Shown: piece after piece, positions 7,220-16,406 of the stretch
How positions within the stretch are numbered: the stretch's first letter is position 1
Layout of the letters: each line of letters begins with the position of its first letter
Assembly: GCF_020166335.1 (NCBI RefSeq)
Contig: NZ_JAIUJR010000005.1
Location: 1-64,000, forward strand
DNA length: 64,000 bases
DNA from: Winogradskyella alexanderae
GTDB taxonomy: Bacteria; Bacteroidota; Bacteroidia; Flavobacteriales; Flavobacteriaceae
Direction of reading: 5' to 3'
The notes under the pieces: generated by a model
What the model saw: the letters and a program-made list of their open reading frames with translations, nothing else
Database searches by the model: none
What the model was told of the DNA's origin: nothing
Program-made: the position numbers and the translations under genes

Positions 7220-10093
7220 CTATCCTGTCATGCCCTCAACAAACACCTGAATAAACTCCTTCATTTTATTGATAATCCGTTCTCCGATTTCACGCGCTTT
7301 TAGAATGCTTGGCCTGTTATCTAGACATTTGAAAACATCATTACGAATAGGCTCTTGACCACTGTAGATGTAACTTTCCATTAAGGCATTAAATTGGGCT
7401 TTATCTAAGTTTTCCTCTTCACATAATTTTGCCAGAGCTAATACTTTTTGTTCTTGCCAGTAGTTTTCAAACTCATCCTGTATAGCGTCCACATCCTCAA
7501 TATGCGGTAGATTTTCTTCAATGAATTTTTCTATCAATTCTCGTTTACTTCGAAGTTCTACTTCTCCGGCCAATAAATCAATGATGGCCTTTTTCTGTGC
7601 TTGTGCCTCTGATTGTTTTGCGTCTTTAAGTTTTGCTAGAAGCTTTAATATATAGGCAACATTAATTTGGTCTCGATGGATCAACTCTAACTCAAAATCG
7701 ATATCATCTAAAATGGATGTTTTTTGTTTTTGTTGACTACCCTTATGTTTATCGTAGAGGTCTAAATATTTGCTCTTGTAGTCCTCAAAGGTTTGCTCGT
7801 CTATGTCTATATCATCCCAGTCAAAATCCACATAAGATTCTAGGACATTCTTGGCACGTAATAACTTTCTAAACGCTTGTACAAATTCCAATTCCTGTTC
7901 TTCACCATATAAATCATCTACACTTTGATAGGTTGGTGTGATTTGAAGTAAATTGGCTAAAGCCTCATCAAATTTTGATGCTATCGCTTCATATGGCGGA
8001 ATGATTATTTCTTCTTTAGCATCCTTGTTTGAAAACAAAGTAATAGCCTCGTCAGTGACGTTTTTAAGATTTCTAAAGCAGAGAATATTCCCTTGCGATT
8101 TCTTTTCGCCTAGAATACGATTGGTACGGGAATAAGCTTGAATCAAGCCATGATACCGTAAATTCTTGTCGACATATAATGTATTTACCTTTTTAGCATC
8201 AAATCCTGTGAGCATCATATTTACCACAATGACAATATCTAAACGGTCTTTATGATCGTTAAAGGTTGCCTTTTCGCGATCTTTTAGACGTTTGCTAATA
8301 TCTTTAAAGTAGTTTTCAAACTGCTGACTATCCTTCGTTGAAAAATTGGTATTATACATGGCGTTATAATCTGCAATGTATTCGTCTAATTTTTCTCTGG
8401 TGTGACTGGTTTTATATTTTGAAGCGGGTTCTGCAGCCAGATCAAAGTCGTAATCAGGTAAATAGTCCATAGCATCCTTATCTTCCTCATTGGCACCATA
8501 TGAAAAAATGGTGGCAATTCTAATATTGTGTTCACCTGCTTCTTTTTTACGTTTAAAAATATCATAGTACTTAATAAGCGTGTCAATACTACTTACGGCA
8601 AACAAAGCCGAATACTCCTTATTAAATGTTTTTTGACCATGATAAGCTATGATATAATCTGCAATTTTCTCTAGTCGTTTTTCATCTGCGAACACTTCTG
8701 CCTTGTCGATATCTTCAACTTCAATATCGATGAACGTATTTCCTTTTTGCCTGTACTTACCAACATACTCAATACCGAATTTTAAAACATTCTGGTCTGC
8801 AATAGCATCTGTGATGACGTATTTATGTAAACATTCTCCAAATAGGTCCTTGGTGGTGCGTTTACCCAAATCATTTTTAGAGGCATTGTCTGCAAAGATT
8901 GGTGTTCCTGTAAAACCGAAAAGCTGACTGTTGGTAAAATAGTCTGTAATACGCTGATGCGTTTCGCCAAACTGTGAGCGATGGCATTCATCAAATATGA
9001 TAACAATGCGTTTATCCTTTAAGGCAGATAAGCGCTTTTCATAACGCTCTTTAGAAATGGCGTTATTAAGCTTTTGAATGGTGGTCAATACCAATTTAGA
9101 CTCGTCTGTGAGTTGCTTAACCAAATTATTGGTATTGTTGGTAACATCTACACTATCTTTTTTAAAGCTATTGAATTCCTTCATGGTTTGGTAGTCCAAG
9201 TCCTTTCGGTCTACTACGAAAAGGACTTTATCAACCGAAGGTAAATCCATGATGATTTGGCTCGCCTTAAACGAAGTCAAGGTTTTACCAGAACCTGTAG
9301 TGTGCCAGATATAACCGTTCTCTGTTGATGATTTTACTTGCTCCACCAGCTTCTCAACTGCATAGAATTGGTAAGGACGAAGAATCATAAGAATCTTGTG
9401 TGTCTCATTACGCACAATATACTTGGCAATCATTTTACCTAAATGGTCTTTGTTTAAAAACGCATTGGCAAAATCTGGTAGTTCCTTGATGTTTTTATTA
9501 TGCTCATCAGACCAAAAGAAGGTTTGCTTTACCGATTGCAAGGCATTATTCGCTAAATATTTGGTGTTAACGCCATTACTGATGACAAACAATTGCACAT
9601 ATTGAAATAAACCATGATTGCTCCAAAACGAATGCCGTTGATACCGGTTAATCTGATTAAAGGCTTCTTTAATTTCTAAACCACGACGCTTGAGTTCTAT
9701 TTGTACTAGTGGTAAACCGTTGACCAACAATGTGACATCATAGCGATTTTTGTAAGTGCCTTCTTGGGTGATTTGGTGCGTGACTTGAAATAGGTTTTTT
9801 CTCCAATCTTCTGAATTAAAAAAACGAATGTAGGTAGGCTCACCAGCATCATTGTTAAATTGAAAACGACCACGTAAGGTTTTGGCTTTCTCAAAGACAT
9901 TACCTTTGGCTAAATGGTTGAGAATACTTTCAAATTCCTTATCTGAAAAAGATAATTGATTAAATGCCTCTAACTGACTTTTGAGATTGGTGACCAAAGC
10001 TGAACCATCTGGTATTACCACAGACGTGTAACCCAAACCAACCAGTTGGTTAATAAGGTTCTGTTCTAATATGGCTTCGGATTGTTTAGTCAT
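7220..10093 (-). CDS. hsdR: Type I restriction enzyme, R subunit
   Basis: A 957-residue HsdR: the motor and nuclease subunit that translocates and cuts unmodified DNA in complex with HsdM2S. The N-terminal PD-(D/E)xK nuclease shows VQIELKRRG at about residues 127-135. The SF2 motor follows, with Walker A HTTGSGKT (about 264-271), the DEAH-box variant FDECHRSQ (about 366), a FGFTGTP motif and the motif VI region AYSRTNR. The C-terminal helical region binds the methylase. Length is normal and all key motifs are present, so it should be active. It is the last gene of the R-M operon, starting nine bases after the exported beta-rich protein gene. Confidence 0.97.
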   Translation of the reverse strand: MTKQSEAILEQNLINQLVGLGYTSVVIPDGSALVTNLKSQLEAFNQLSFSDKEFESILNHLAKGNVFEKAKTLRGRFQFNNDAGEPTYIRFFNSEDWRKNLFQVTHQITQEGTYKNRYDVTLLVNGLPLVQIELKRRGLEIKEAFNQINRYQRHSFWSNHGLFQYVQLFVISNGVNTKYLANNALQSVKQTFFWSDEHNKNIKELPDFANAFLNKDHLGKMIAKYIVRNETHKILMILRPYQFYAVEKLVEQVKSSTENGYIWHTTGSGKTLTSFKASQIIMDLPSVDKVLFVVDRKDLDYQTMKEFNSFKKDSVDVTNNTNNLVKQLTDESKLVLTTIQKLNNAISKERYEKRLSALKDKRIVIIFDECHRSQFGETHQRITDYFTNSQLFGFTGTPIFADNASKNDLGKRTTKDLFGECLHKYVITDAIADQNVLKFGIEYVGKYRQKGNTFIDIEVEDIDKAEVFADEKRLEKIADYIIAYHGQKTFNKEYSALFAVSSIDTLIKYYDIFKRKKEAGEHNIRIATIFSYGANEEDKDAMDYLPDYDFDLAAEPASKYKTSHTREKLDEYIADYNAMYNTNFSTKDSQQFENYFKDISKRLKDREKATFNDHKDRLDIVIVVNMMLTGFDAKKVNTLYVDKNLRYHGLIQAYSRTNRILGEKKSQGNILCFRNLKNVTDEAITLFSNKDAKEEIIIPPYEAIASKFDEALANLLQITPTYQSVDDLYGEEQELEFVQAFRKLLRAKNVLESYVDFDWDDIDIDEQTFEDYKSKYLDLYDKHKGSQQKQKTSILDDIDFELELIHRDQINVAYILKLLAKLKDAKQSEAQAQKKAIIDLLAGEVELRSKRELIEKFIEENLPHIEDVDAIQDEFENYWQEQKVLALAKLCEEENLDKAQFNALMESYIYSGQEPIRNDVFKCLDNRPSILKAREIGERIINKMKEFIQVFVEGMTG

Positions 10094-10102
10094 TTTTTAC
10101 AT

Positions 10103-11572
10103 TTATTTTGTAAGACTTTTTAATAATACGCTGGTTCCTATACCAAACAAATTATCGCCATTTTGAAGCCGGTATTGTAACTCTAAGTTAAGAACTGGTT
10201 TCCCTTTCTCCTTAACAATAATAGGTACACCAAAAGACCAGTTGGTCGCATTAAACTCACCAAAATTCTGTTCAAATGTAAATCTCACCCCTAAAGATTC
10301 CGCAATAAAAAGCGATGCTGCTTGAATTTTTATGGTTGTTGTAACAAACTCCTCAAACTCACCAATAAAAACTTGAGATTGCCCACTAATAGATTGCTGA
10401 GAATCTCCTTGGTCTATTATTGTCTGAAAAGTTGTAGAGTTTATATTGTTAGCCAAGAAATTGTTATTGTTCTTCATTGCAATGGAAGGGCTCACAAAGT
10501 AAGAAATGCCTTTTGGTTTTTTCCATAAATAATTCCAGGATAAATTTGCATTGTATGCGCTAAATTCATTCGTTTCTATAGTACTAGATGATGCACTATT
10601 AGCACTTAGAACTTCGGTGTTACCAAGTGGTATATTGACGTTAAAGCTAAACCAACTGGTTTCAAAAGACCTATAAAGATTATTTTCCTTGATAAATTTA
10701 ATTTCTTGGGTAGCAGTTTCGCTATAATATTTATTTTTTTTGCCCACCGCGAATTTGTTAAGCTTAGTTTCGTAGTCTCCATCTCCATTATGAAATTTTC
10801 TATTTAACCTTTGTATAGAATCTACGGTAACATCAAAGTGCTCCTTTAAATAGGTATTTACTTTTTTAAACATTTTACCCTTTAGAATATTGTCTCTATG
10901 GTCAACCATTAGAGCCGCATAATTTACGGTTTCTGTTTTTTCAAAATTTACAAATCCATCAGACAGTTTATTTATACCTAGATTTAGAACAATATTATTA
11001 CGTTGCAACTGACCATTTTTAATTATGGCACCAAATTCATCATTAGTATTTATGGTTAATCCCGTCTTTAAAATCCAATCTAAACGATTTAGTTTTTCCT
11101 TACCCAACAAACTAGTGTTTTTGCCAACTGAAATGGTCTTGTCATTTGTGTTATATGTAGCATAATATTCTTGAATGGCGAGGTCAGACACATTTCCAAA
11201 ATAGGAGGAAATTTCATTCGCTTTGAATTTTTCAACCATTTTGCGGTTGTAAAAGCCATGTTTTATGGCATTAGAGAATAGAGCATCTTGCAATGCTTCA
11301 GTATCATCAACATTTAGGTTAAAAGTTTTATAAGTAGAGGTATCAAAAAAAAGTTCTTTATTATCTAATTGAGCAAATTCCTCGGCAGCTTTTTTACCCA
11401 GTTTGCTCTTAATCATCTTACGATAGGATTCATATATTTGCAGTTGAATGTCTTTTTCATAGGCTTTCCAAAAACTTAGAATGGTATCTTTAGCTTTTTC
11501 TTTTGGAGATTTTTGAGAAAATCCAAGACCAGTTATCAAGGATAAGCCTAGCAATAAGATAATTTTCTTCAT
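10103..11572 (-). CDS. Exported beta-rich protein of unknown function inside the R-M operon
   Basis: A 489-residue protein with a clear signal peptide (MKKIILLLGLSLITGLGFSQ, cleavage likely after FS). After a helical, lysine-rich segment (residues about 25-120), the rest is beta-strand rich. The C-terminal ~200 residues have the alternating pattern of an outer-membrane barrel (for example LSWNYLWKKPKGISYFVSPS and LNLELQYRL). An exported protein is unexpected between hsdS (38 bases upstream) and hsdR (9 bases downstream). The spacing implies co-transcription. I do not recognise the family. It could be an insertion into the operon or an accessory surface protein. Confidence 0.75.
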   Translation of the reverse strand: MKKIILLLGLSLITGLGFSQKSPKEKAKDTILSFWKAYEKDIQLQIYESYRKMIKSKLGKKAAEEFAQLDNKELFFDTSTYKTFNLNVDDTEALQDALFSNAIKHGFYNRKMVEKFKANEISSYFGNVSDLAIQEYYATYNTNDKTISVGKNTSLLGKEKLNRLDWILKTGLTINTNDEFGAIIKNGQLQRNNIVLNLGINKLSDGFVNFEKTETVNYAALMVDHRDNILKGKMFKKVNTYLKEHFDVTVDSIQRLNRKFHNGDGDYETKLNKFAVGKKNKYYSETATQEIKFIKENNLYRSFETSWFSFNVNIPLGNTEVLSANSASSSTIETNEFSAYNANLSWNYLWKKPKGISYFVSPSIAMKNNNNFLANNINSTTFQTIIDQGDSQQSISGQSQVFIGEFEEFVTTTIKIQAASLFIAESLGVRFTFEQNFGEFNATNWSFGVPIIVKEKGKPVLNLELQYRLQNGDNLFGIGTSVLLKSLTK

Positions 11573-11610
11573 TGTTGGTTAGGGTTTACGTATTTTTATT
11601 TTCAATAATC

Positions 11611-12837
11611 TCATACGAACATTTGCTGTAACAGCCCTTTTTTAAACTGTTGGGTTTGGGTGATTTGTTGGGTAACGGTTTCTATTTTGGTATCGAGGGC
11701 AGATAAATAAATGGCGATTTGTTGTTGTTCTTCTGTGCAAGGGATTTCAATTTTTTCTTTTGAATAGTCTTTAAAATAAATATGAGGAATTGCTCCACCG
11801 ACGATATATTTTTCGAATCTCAAATTATCCAATAGACAATAAACAAAGTACAGGTCATTATTATCAAGCAACTTTATAATGTCCATTGTTCCTAAACAAG
11901 AAGATTTGGCTTCACATAAAAAGATTTTGCCCACTCCCGAACCATCTTTTACAATAGAGATGTATTCATCTTCTTGGTCGAAAAAATCGATTCTAGAAAG
12001 AATTCCGCTTGCACCATATAATAAATATTCTCCTTCTCGCCCTTCAGCCATCTTGATTGTGAGACTTGAAGATTCTTTGAAACATACATCTCCCAACTTC
12101 TTCTCTTCCCAATCTGGATAGTCGCTACCATCTTCTTGTTTAAAGCGTAGTTGTTGGTTAAAGAGTTGTTGCATCACGCCTTTTTTGTACTGCGCTAAAA
12201 GCTCCTTTTTTTTGGTAAGTTGCTGTAGTTTGGTGTCTACTGTACTTAAAAAACTGGCGATTTTTTGTTGTTCGGGAAGGGTTGGGAATATTAGTTTTAC
12301 CTGAGATAAGGAATCTTGATTTATATTGGTATTGGCACTAGAGGTCGCATAAGAAAGCAGTTCCTTTCTAAATCCAAAACTAGTGAAACAGTACCTCTTA
12401 TAATGTAATTCTAATTTACTACATCGTTCTCTAAAACGAATTAAAAATCCACTATAAACAGTATCATTTAAATCCTTTAAAATAAGAGTAGTTTCACCTA
12501 CGCCTTCTCTTTTAACAGAAGACCTAATAAATAAAACATCACCCTTTCTTAAATCATATAATTTTAAATCTTTTTCATTTGCATTTACCAAGTCCAAATT
12601 CTCTTCTTCGAGTATCGATTTTCCAAATACATCTAACAAATTCACAAATGGGTGACCAAAACCAAAGTCTTTTTTATCCTTGTTAAGTCCATTTTTAAAC
12701 TTTCCAATCTCACCTAGTTTTAAGATGTCCCATTTACTATCAAATTCGGCGAAGCGTAATTGCGGTATTAAAGTTTGAGACTTCTCGACTGCGCTCGAAG
12801 TGACAGTTGGATTGGTATGTGGTGTTTCGGTAATCAA
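11611..12837 (-). CDS. hsdS: Type I restriction-modification specificity subunit S
   Basis: A 408-residue HsdS that sets the DNA target of the methylase and the restriction complex. There are two target recognition domains. The first follows LRFAEFDSKWDILKLGEIG, and the second follows DYPDWEEKKLGDVCFKES. Each is followed by a conserved helical spacer (LPEQQKIASFLSTVDTKL and TEEQQQIAIYLSALDTKI). The length is normal and no frame is broken. The first ~25 residues come largely from a dispersed repeat (see 12774-12811) and are probably not structurally needed. The start is one base from the stop of the membrane-protein gene upstream. Confidence 0.95.
   Translation of the reverse strand: MITETPHTNPTVTSSAVEKSQTLIPQLRFAEFDSKWDILKLGEIGKFKNGLNKDKKDFGFGHPFVNLLDVFGKSILEEENLDLVNANEKDLKLYDLRKGDVLFIRSSVKREGVGETTLILKDLNDTVYSGFLIRFRERCSKLELHYKRYCFTSFGFRKELLSYATSSANTNINQDSLSQVKLIFPTLPEQQKIASFLSTVDTKLQQLTKKKELLAQYKKGVMQQLFNQQLRFKQEDGSDYPDWEEKKLGDVCFKESSSLTIKMAEGREGEYLLYGASGILSRIDFFDQEDEYISIVKDGSGVGKIFLCEAKSSCLGTMDIIKLLDNNDLYFVYCLLDNLRFEKYIVGGAIPHIYFKDYSKEKIEIPCTEEQQQIAIYLSALDTKIETVTQQITQTQQFKKGLLQQMFV
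12774..12811 (-). repeat. Dispersed intergenic-type repeat inside the hsdS 5' end
   Basis: On the - strand the 38-base segment contains GTCACTTCGAGCGCAGTC followed by GAGAAGTCTC. From memory this is a common dispersed flavobacterial palindromic repeat, normally found between genes. Here it is translated in frame as PTVTSSAVEKSQT in HsdS. Confidence 0.55.
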
Positions 12838-13326
12838 TTACAATTTAAATTTTAGTTCTTTGTTGGTAGAAATGGTCATTTTATTCTCTTCTAATTTTTG
12901 CATCTTATCTACGAACTCCTTGAAAACTCTCCAGTAATGACTATCTCTATTTATATCATGCCAAAAATCTTCATTCGCCCAACATAACTTTGCATAGTAG
13001 GCAAACATATAATGGGCAATTTCAGGTTTGATGAATTTTGAATTTAATAACAGAGCAATATCCTCATAATAGCCTATAAATTTATAACGATTTATCCTTG
13101 GCAATTCCTTAATCTTTGGACTATCTTCTTCAAGGAGGTTCAATATATTTTTTATGTTTTTATCGGAAATCATTTTATCCCGATATTCATTGTAAAGTTC
13201 TATTCGCTTAATTTTAATATTACGTTTAAACTCACGATAACCCCTAAAAAAAGTAAATATTCCAAATCCAGAAGCTATTGTAATGGCAGCTGTTCTAATT
13301 ATATTATGGTCAATTTCCCAAATCAT
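12838..13326 (-). CDS. Hypothetical membrane-anchored protein between hsdM and hsdS
   Basis: A 162-residue protein. The N-terminal segment (about residues 9-28, IRTAAITIASGFGIFTFFRG) is a single membrane helix followed by a basic stretch (YREFKRNIKIKRIE). The rest is a helical cytosolic domain with many aromatic residues (YYEDIALLLNSKF, HYWRVFKEFVDKM). Three bases separate it from the hsdM stop, and its stop abuts the hsdS start, so it is embedded in the operon and likely translated with it. I cannot name the family. A membrane-anchored accessory protein in a type I R-M operon is unusual and could act as a sensor or effector; that is inference. Confidence 0.75.
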   Translation of the reverse strand: MIWEIDHNIIRTAAITIASGFGIFTFFRGYREFKRNIKIKRIELYNEYRDKMISDKNIKNILNLLEEDSPKIKELPRINRYKFIGYYEDIALLLNSKFIKPEIAHYMFAYYAKLCWANEDFWHDINRDSHYWRVFKEFVDKMQKLEENKMTISTNKELKFKL

Positions 13327-13329
13327 TTT

Positions 13330-14892
13330 TTAAAAAGGTGTATCAATTCCTAATTGCTGGCAAAAGTCGGCAATGGTAGCATCGGTTGACTTCATGTCTT
13401 TTTCTAAATCTTTTAACTGCTGAGAAACGGTTTGTAGGTCTACGGGTCCTTCTTCTTCAAAGGTGTCTACATAGCGTGGGATGTTGAGGTTGTAATCGTT
13501 TTCGCGTACTTCGTCCAAACTCGCCAAATAGCTGTACTTGTCTTTGGTTTCGCGATTGCGGTAGGTGCTTACAATGTTGTCTATATGTTTTGGCAAGAGG
13601 ACGTTTTGGGTTTTTACCTTTTCAAAATCGTTACTGGCATCTATAAACAGGATGTCGTTAGCGTTTTGCCGTTGCTTTTTTAAGACCAAAATACAGGTTG
13701 GGATGCCTGTACCGTAAAAGATATTGGCGGGTAGACCAATGACGGCATCGAGCTGGTTGGTGTCTTCTATAAGGTATTGGCGTATATGGCCTTCGGCAGC
13801 GCCTCTAAACAACACGCCATGTGGCAGTACGCAGGCCATGGTACCGTTGGTATCTAACTGGTATATCATGTGTTGCACAAAGGCAAAGTCAGCCTTGGAC
13901 TTTGGTGCCATTTTACCGTAAGGTGAAAAGCGCTCGTCACTGATAATGGCATCGGGATTCCACTTGGCTGAAAATGGTGGATTGGCAACGATGGCTTCGA
14001 ATTTCATGTCGCTGTGTTTTGGTGATGGGTTCACCAAGGTGTCTTCGTTATAAATATCAAAGCGTTTGTAATGCACATCGTGCATTATCATGTTCATACG
14101 ACACAAGTTATAAGTGGTTGGGTTACTTTCTTGTCCGTAGAAGCCACCTACTTCTTTAACTTCCTTGGCGACACGTAAGAGCAACGAACCCGAACCACAG
14201 GTTGGGTCGTACACACTTTTGAGTCTGTCTTTACCTGTAGTGACCAACTGTGCTAATATTTTTGAGACTTGCTGTGGCGTGTAAAATTCACCTGCCTTTT
14301 TTCCTGCACCTGAGGCGAATTGCCCGATAAGGTATTCGTAAGCATCGCCAAGCAAATCGCTTTCCTGATTTTCTAAATCGAAATTGATGCCTTCTAAATG
14401 CGTGAGCACTTTAACAATGAGTTCGTTTTTGGCTTCTTCGGTTTTACCGAGTTTGCTTGAGGTTAAATCGAGATCTTCAAAGAGGTTACCAAAGTCGTCT
14501 TCGCTCTCGCTTCCCATAGTACTTTGCTCGATGTTGGTCAATACCTTTTGTAGGTCTTCTAAAATGAACTTGTTCACTCCACCTGAGTTACCGCGTTTGG
14601 CGAGCTCGCTAAAGAGTTCGGTTGGTTTTAGGAAATAGCCTAGCGCATCCAGAGCATCGTACTTAATCGCCTCTAATAAGTCTGCTTCCTGTGGATGACC
14701 CATCACTTGGTCGTACGTGAGTCCATCTGGTGCCAAGGCTTTATTGGCGTGCAGTGTCATTTTTCGGCTTAGGTATTTGTAAAAGATAAAGCCTAGTATG
14801 TAGTCCCTGAAATCATCGGCGTCCATGTTTCCACGAAGGTCGTTGGCGATGTTCCAGAGGGTTTGATGTAGTTGTTGTTGGTCTTCGGACAT
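13330..14892 (-). CDS. hsdM: Type I restriction-modification DNA methyltransferase M subunit
   Basis: An N6-adenine methylase subunit that protects host sites and forms the core of the R-M complex. The SAM-binding motif I is YDPTCGSGSLLL and the catalytic motif IV is ANPPFSAKW (NPPF). The N-terminal helical domain begins QQQLHQTLWNIANDLRGNMDADDFRDYI after the start, as usual in HsdM. I choose ATG 14892 (MSEDQQQ) rather than the longer frame from 14940, because the extra residues overlap the upstream gene and are not family-like. The upstream PLD-like gene ends 8 bases before this start. The length (520 residues) is normal. Codon use looks more GC-rich than in the + strand array at 122-6972, suggesting a separate origin. 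Confidence 0.97.
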   Translation of the reverse strand: MSEDQQQLHQTLWNIANDLRGNMDADDFRDYILGFIFYKYLSRKMTLHANKALAPDGLTYDQVMGHPQEADLLEAIKYDALDALGYFLKPTELFSELAKRGNSGGVNKFILEDLQKVLTNIEQSTMGSESEDDFGNLFEDLDLTSSKLGKTEEAKNELIVKVLTHLEGINFDLENQESDLLGDAYEYLIGQFASGAGKKAGEFYTPQQVSKILAQLVTTGKDRLKSVYDPTCGSGSLLLRVAKEVKEVGGFYGQESNPTTYNLCRMNMIMHDVHYKRFDIYNEDTLVNPSPKHSDMKFEAIVANPPFSAKWNPDAIISDERFSPYGKMAPKSKADFAFVQHMIYQLDTNGTMACVLPHGVLFRGAAEGHIRQYLIEDTNQLDAVIGLPANIFYGTGIPTCILVLKKQRQNANDILFIDASNDFEKVKTQNVLLPKHIDNIVSTYRNRETKDKYSYLASLDEVRENDYNLNIPRYVDTFEEEGPVDLQTVSQQLKDLEKDMKSTDATIADFCQQLGIDTPF

Positions 14893-14900
14893 GTGTTGTT

Positions 14901-15788
14901 TTATAATATTTTTGCTAATGATTCTGGATATACAATCCATTTAGCTCCGTTTTTATTTTCTTTATAGGCCAGTCCTTGTGAGGCTCCTTTATTGGTTATT
15001 GTGTTTTTATCCAGGATGTATCCCTGTTTTTGCATGGTAAGTATTACCTCATTGAAAGACTTGCCTTTTATCTTACCCAAGTTAGTTGCAGATAACTTTT
15101 TCTGCTTCTTGTGATTCACTACTTTTTTTTGTGCCTGATATTCATCTCTAGTTAAGACCTCATCACTATAATTATCATCATTGATATAATTTTCAGGCAT
15201 AAATTCAAACACATTTACTTTGGTGGTTAATTTTCCATTTACTAATTCTTCAGTCAAATCAAGTTGAGTGTCTGAACCCATATAGTCTTTTCCAAAAAGT
15301 ATTTTTTTCTTGAAGTTAGGTCTTCTAATATAAACGGCATAATTTCTATCTAATATTTTCATAGTCTTATTCCAAGCCTGTGCATCGATATCAGACGAAC
15401 GAAATAATGAGGCTTCACTAACCACACCAAACTCTACATTATTGTCGAATGAATAATCGTAAAGATTCACCGAAGTAATTAATCCTCTATCTTCATTGGC
15501 ATAATACTTTGCATGTAGATTAGGAATATATACTATCGATATATTTGGGAACTCTTTGAAATAATTTAAGTCCTCCATTTTGATACTTCTCAATGGATTA
15601 TGCTGATTTTTACCGAAAGCGATTAATATATGTAGGCTAGAGTTACCTTTTAATCTATTAAATAATTCATTTTTAAAATAGTCATCTAGCTGTATATAAG
15701 GCGATACAATAAGTAATTGTTTTTTGGCATCTTTAATAATACTGCATAATTCATCGGTTAGTTTTTTTCCTGTGATAAACTTGGCCAT
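14901..15788 (-). CDS. PLD-like (single HKD) protein, first gene of the R-M operon
   Basis: A 295-residue protein. The N-terminal ~150 residues resemble a phospholipase D/nuclease half-domain. KKQLLIVSPYIQL is the typical lead strand, and LHAKYYANEDRGLITSVNLY holds the HxK motif, with E/D at the acidic position and SVN in place of GSxN. The C-terminal ~60 residues (KIKGKSFNEVILTMQKQGYI... TNKGASQGLAYKENKNG) look like a small DNA-binding module of the kind found in phage antirepressors. One HKD motif implies dimerisation if it is catalytic. Its position directly before hsdM (8-base gap) suggests co-expression. PLD-family proteins occur as accessory nucleases in defence loci; activity here is inferred. 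Confidence 0.75.
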   Translation of the reverse strand: MAKFITGKKLTDELCSIIKDAKKQLLIVSPYIQLDDYFKNELFNRLKGNSSLHILIAFGKNQHNPLRSIKMEDLNYFKEFPNISIVYIPNLHAKYYANEDRGLITSVNLYDYSFDNNVEFGVVSEASLFRSSDIDAQAWNKTMKILDRNYAVYIRRPNFKKKILFGKDYMGSDTQLDLTEELVNGKLTTKVNVFEFMPENYINDDNYSDEVLTRDEYQAQKKVVNHKKQKKLSATNLGKIKGKSFNEVILTMQKQGYILDKNTITNKGASQGLAYKENKNGAKWIVYPESLAKIL

Positions 15789-15857
15789 TTATTTAAATTT
15801 TCTTCATAAATAAAGCGCCTCGGTTAGGAGTCGCTATTATCAATTAAGGGAATAGGC

Positions 15858-15888
15858 TAAAGATATGAAAAGCAAAAACAAATCAAAA
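15858..15888 (-). promoter_or_regulatory. Possible promoter of the R-M operon
   Basis: On the - strand a TTTTG element (15884-15888) lies 18 bases before TATCTTTA (15858-15865). This is close to the Bacteroidota TTTG/TAnnTTTG pattern. It is about 70 bases upstream of the PLD-like start. The rest of the 228-base gap to 16017 shows nothing clear. Confidence 0.4.
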
Positions 15889-16016
15889 TCTTTAAGAAAG
15901 TATAACACTAAAAATTGTGACATTAAACAAGAGTAATAAATACTAATTAAGGTGTCACTTTTTTATTCCACTTGTTTTTAAAATATTGGAATAATTTCGA
16001 AAGAAATAACAGGAAC

Positions 16017-16406
16017 ATGGAATCGAAGAAACCCAAAAACAAAAATTTTACAATAAAAGTAACCGAAAATCAATACAAGGAGTTTAGTGAAATAGCGACT
16101 TCAAATGGCTTAACCAAATCTAGCTGGGGCAATGTTTTGTTATCTACACACAAACATAATTTTGAAAACGACGAACTGTCAGCTGAAGGCAACGAACTAG
16201 TGGATACAATGATGTTACTTCTTACGCAATTACTGGAAAAACTTGAAATTTGGAGAACTGGGGACAATCCTCGCTCCGCACAGTTACTTATAACACAAAT
16301 GAAACTGGCTATTGAAATACTAGATAGTATCAAGTTTATTAGCGATAGTAGTGCGAATGAACTTATTGCAAATTATCGTTCATTATACCATCGTCAAATA
16401 ATTTAA
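16017..16406 (+). CDS. Small ribbon-helix-helix-like DNA-binding protein
   Basis: The likely product is 129 residues from ATG 16017 (MESKKPKNKNFTIKVTENQY). The frame is open further upstream to 15972, but those residues look non-coding. The start is basic, then FTIKVTENQYKEFSEIATSNGLTKSSWGNVLL reads as a beta strand plus two helices, as in RHH proteins and MobC-like relaxosome accessory proteins. The C-terminal ~70 residues are helical. It converges on the excisionase-like gene and overlaps its 3' end by 44 bases. A role in transfer or regulation of the island is plausible but unproven. Confidence 0.65.
   Translation: MESKKPKNKNFTIKVTENQYKEFSEIATSNGLTKSSWGNVLLSTHKHNFENDELSAEGNELVDTMMLLLTQLLEKLEIWRTGDNPRSAQLLITQMKLAIEILDSIKFISDSSANELIANYRSLYHRQII

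Noticed and set aside
7100-7303. 67-codon + strand ORF at the hsdR 3' end
   Set aside because: Half of it overlaps hsdR antisense, and the rest is AT-rich intergenic sequence with no coding character.
13330-14940. Longer HsdM starting at 14940
   Set aside because: The extra 16 residues overlap the upstream PLD-like gene and do not resemble HsdM N-termini. ATG 14892 fits the family.
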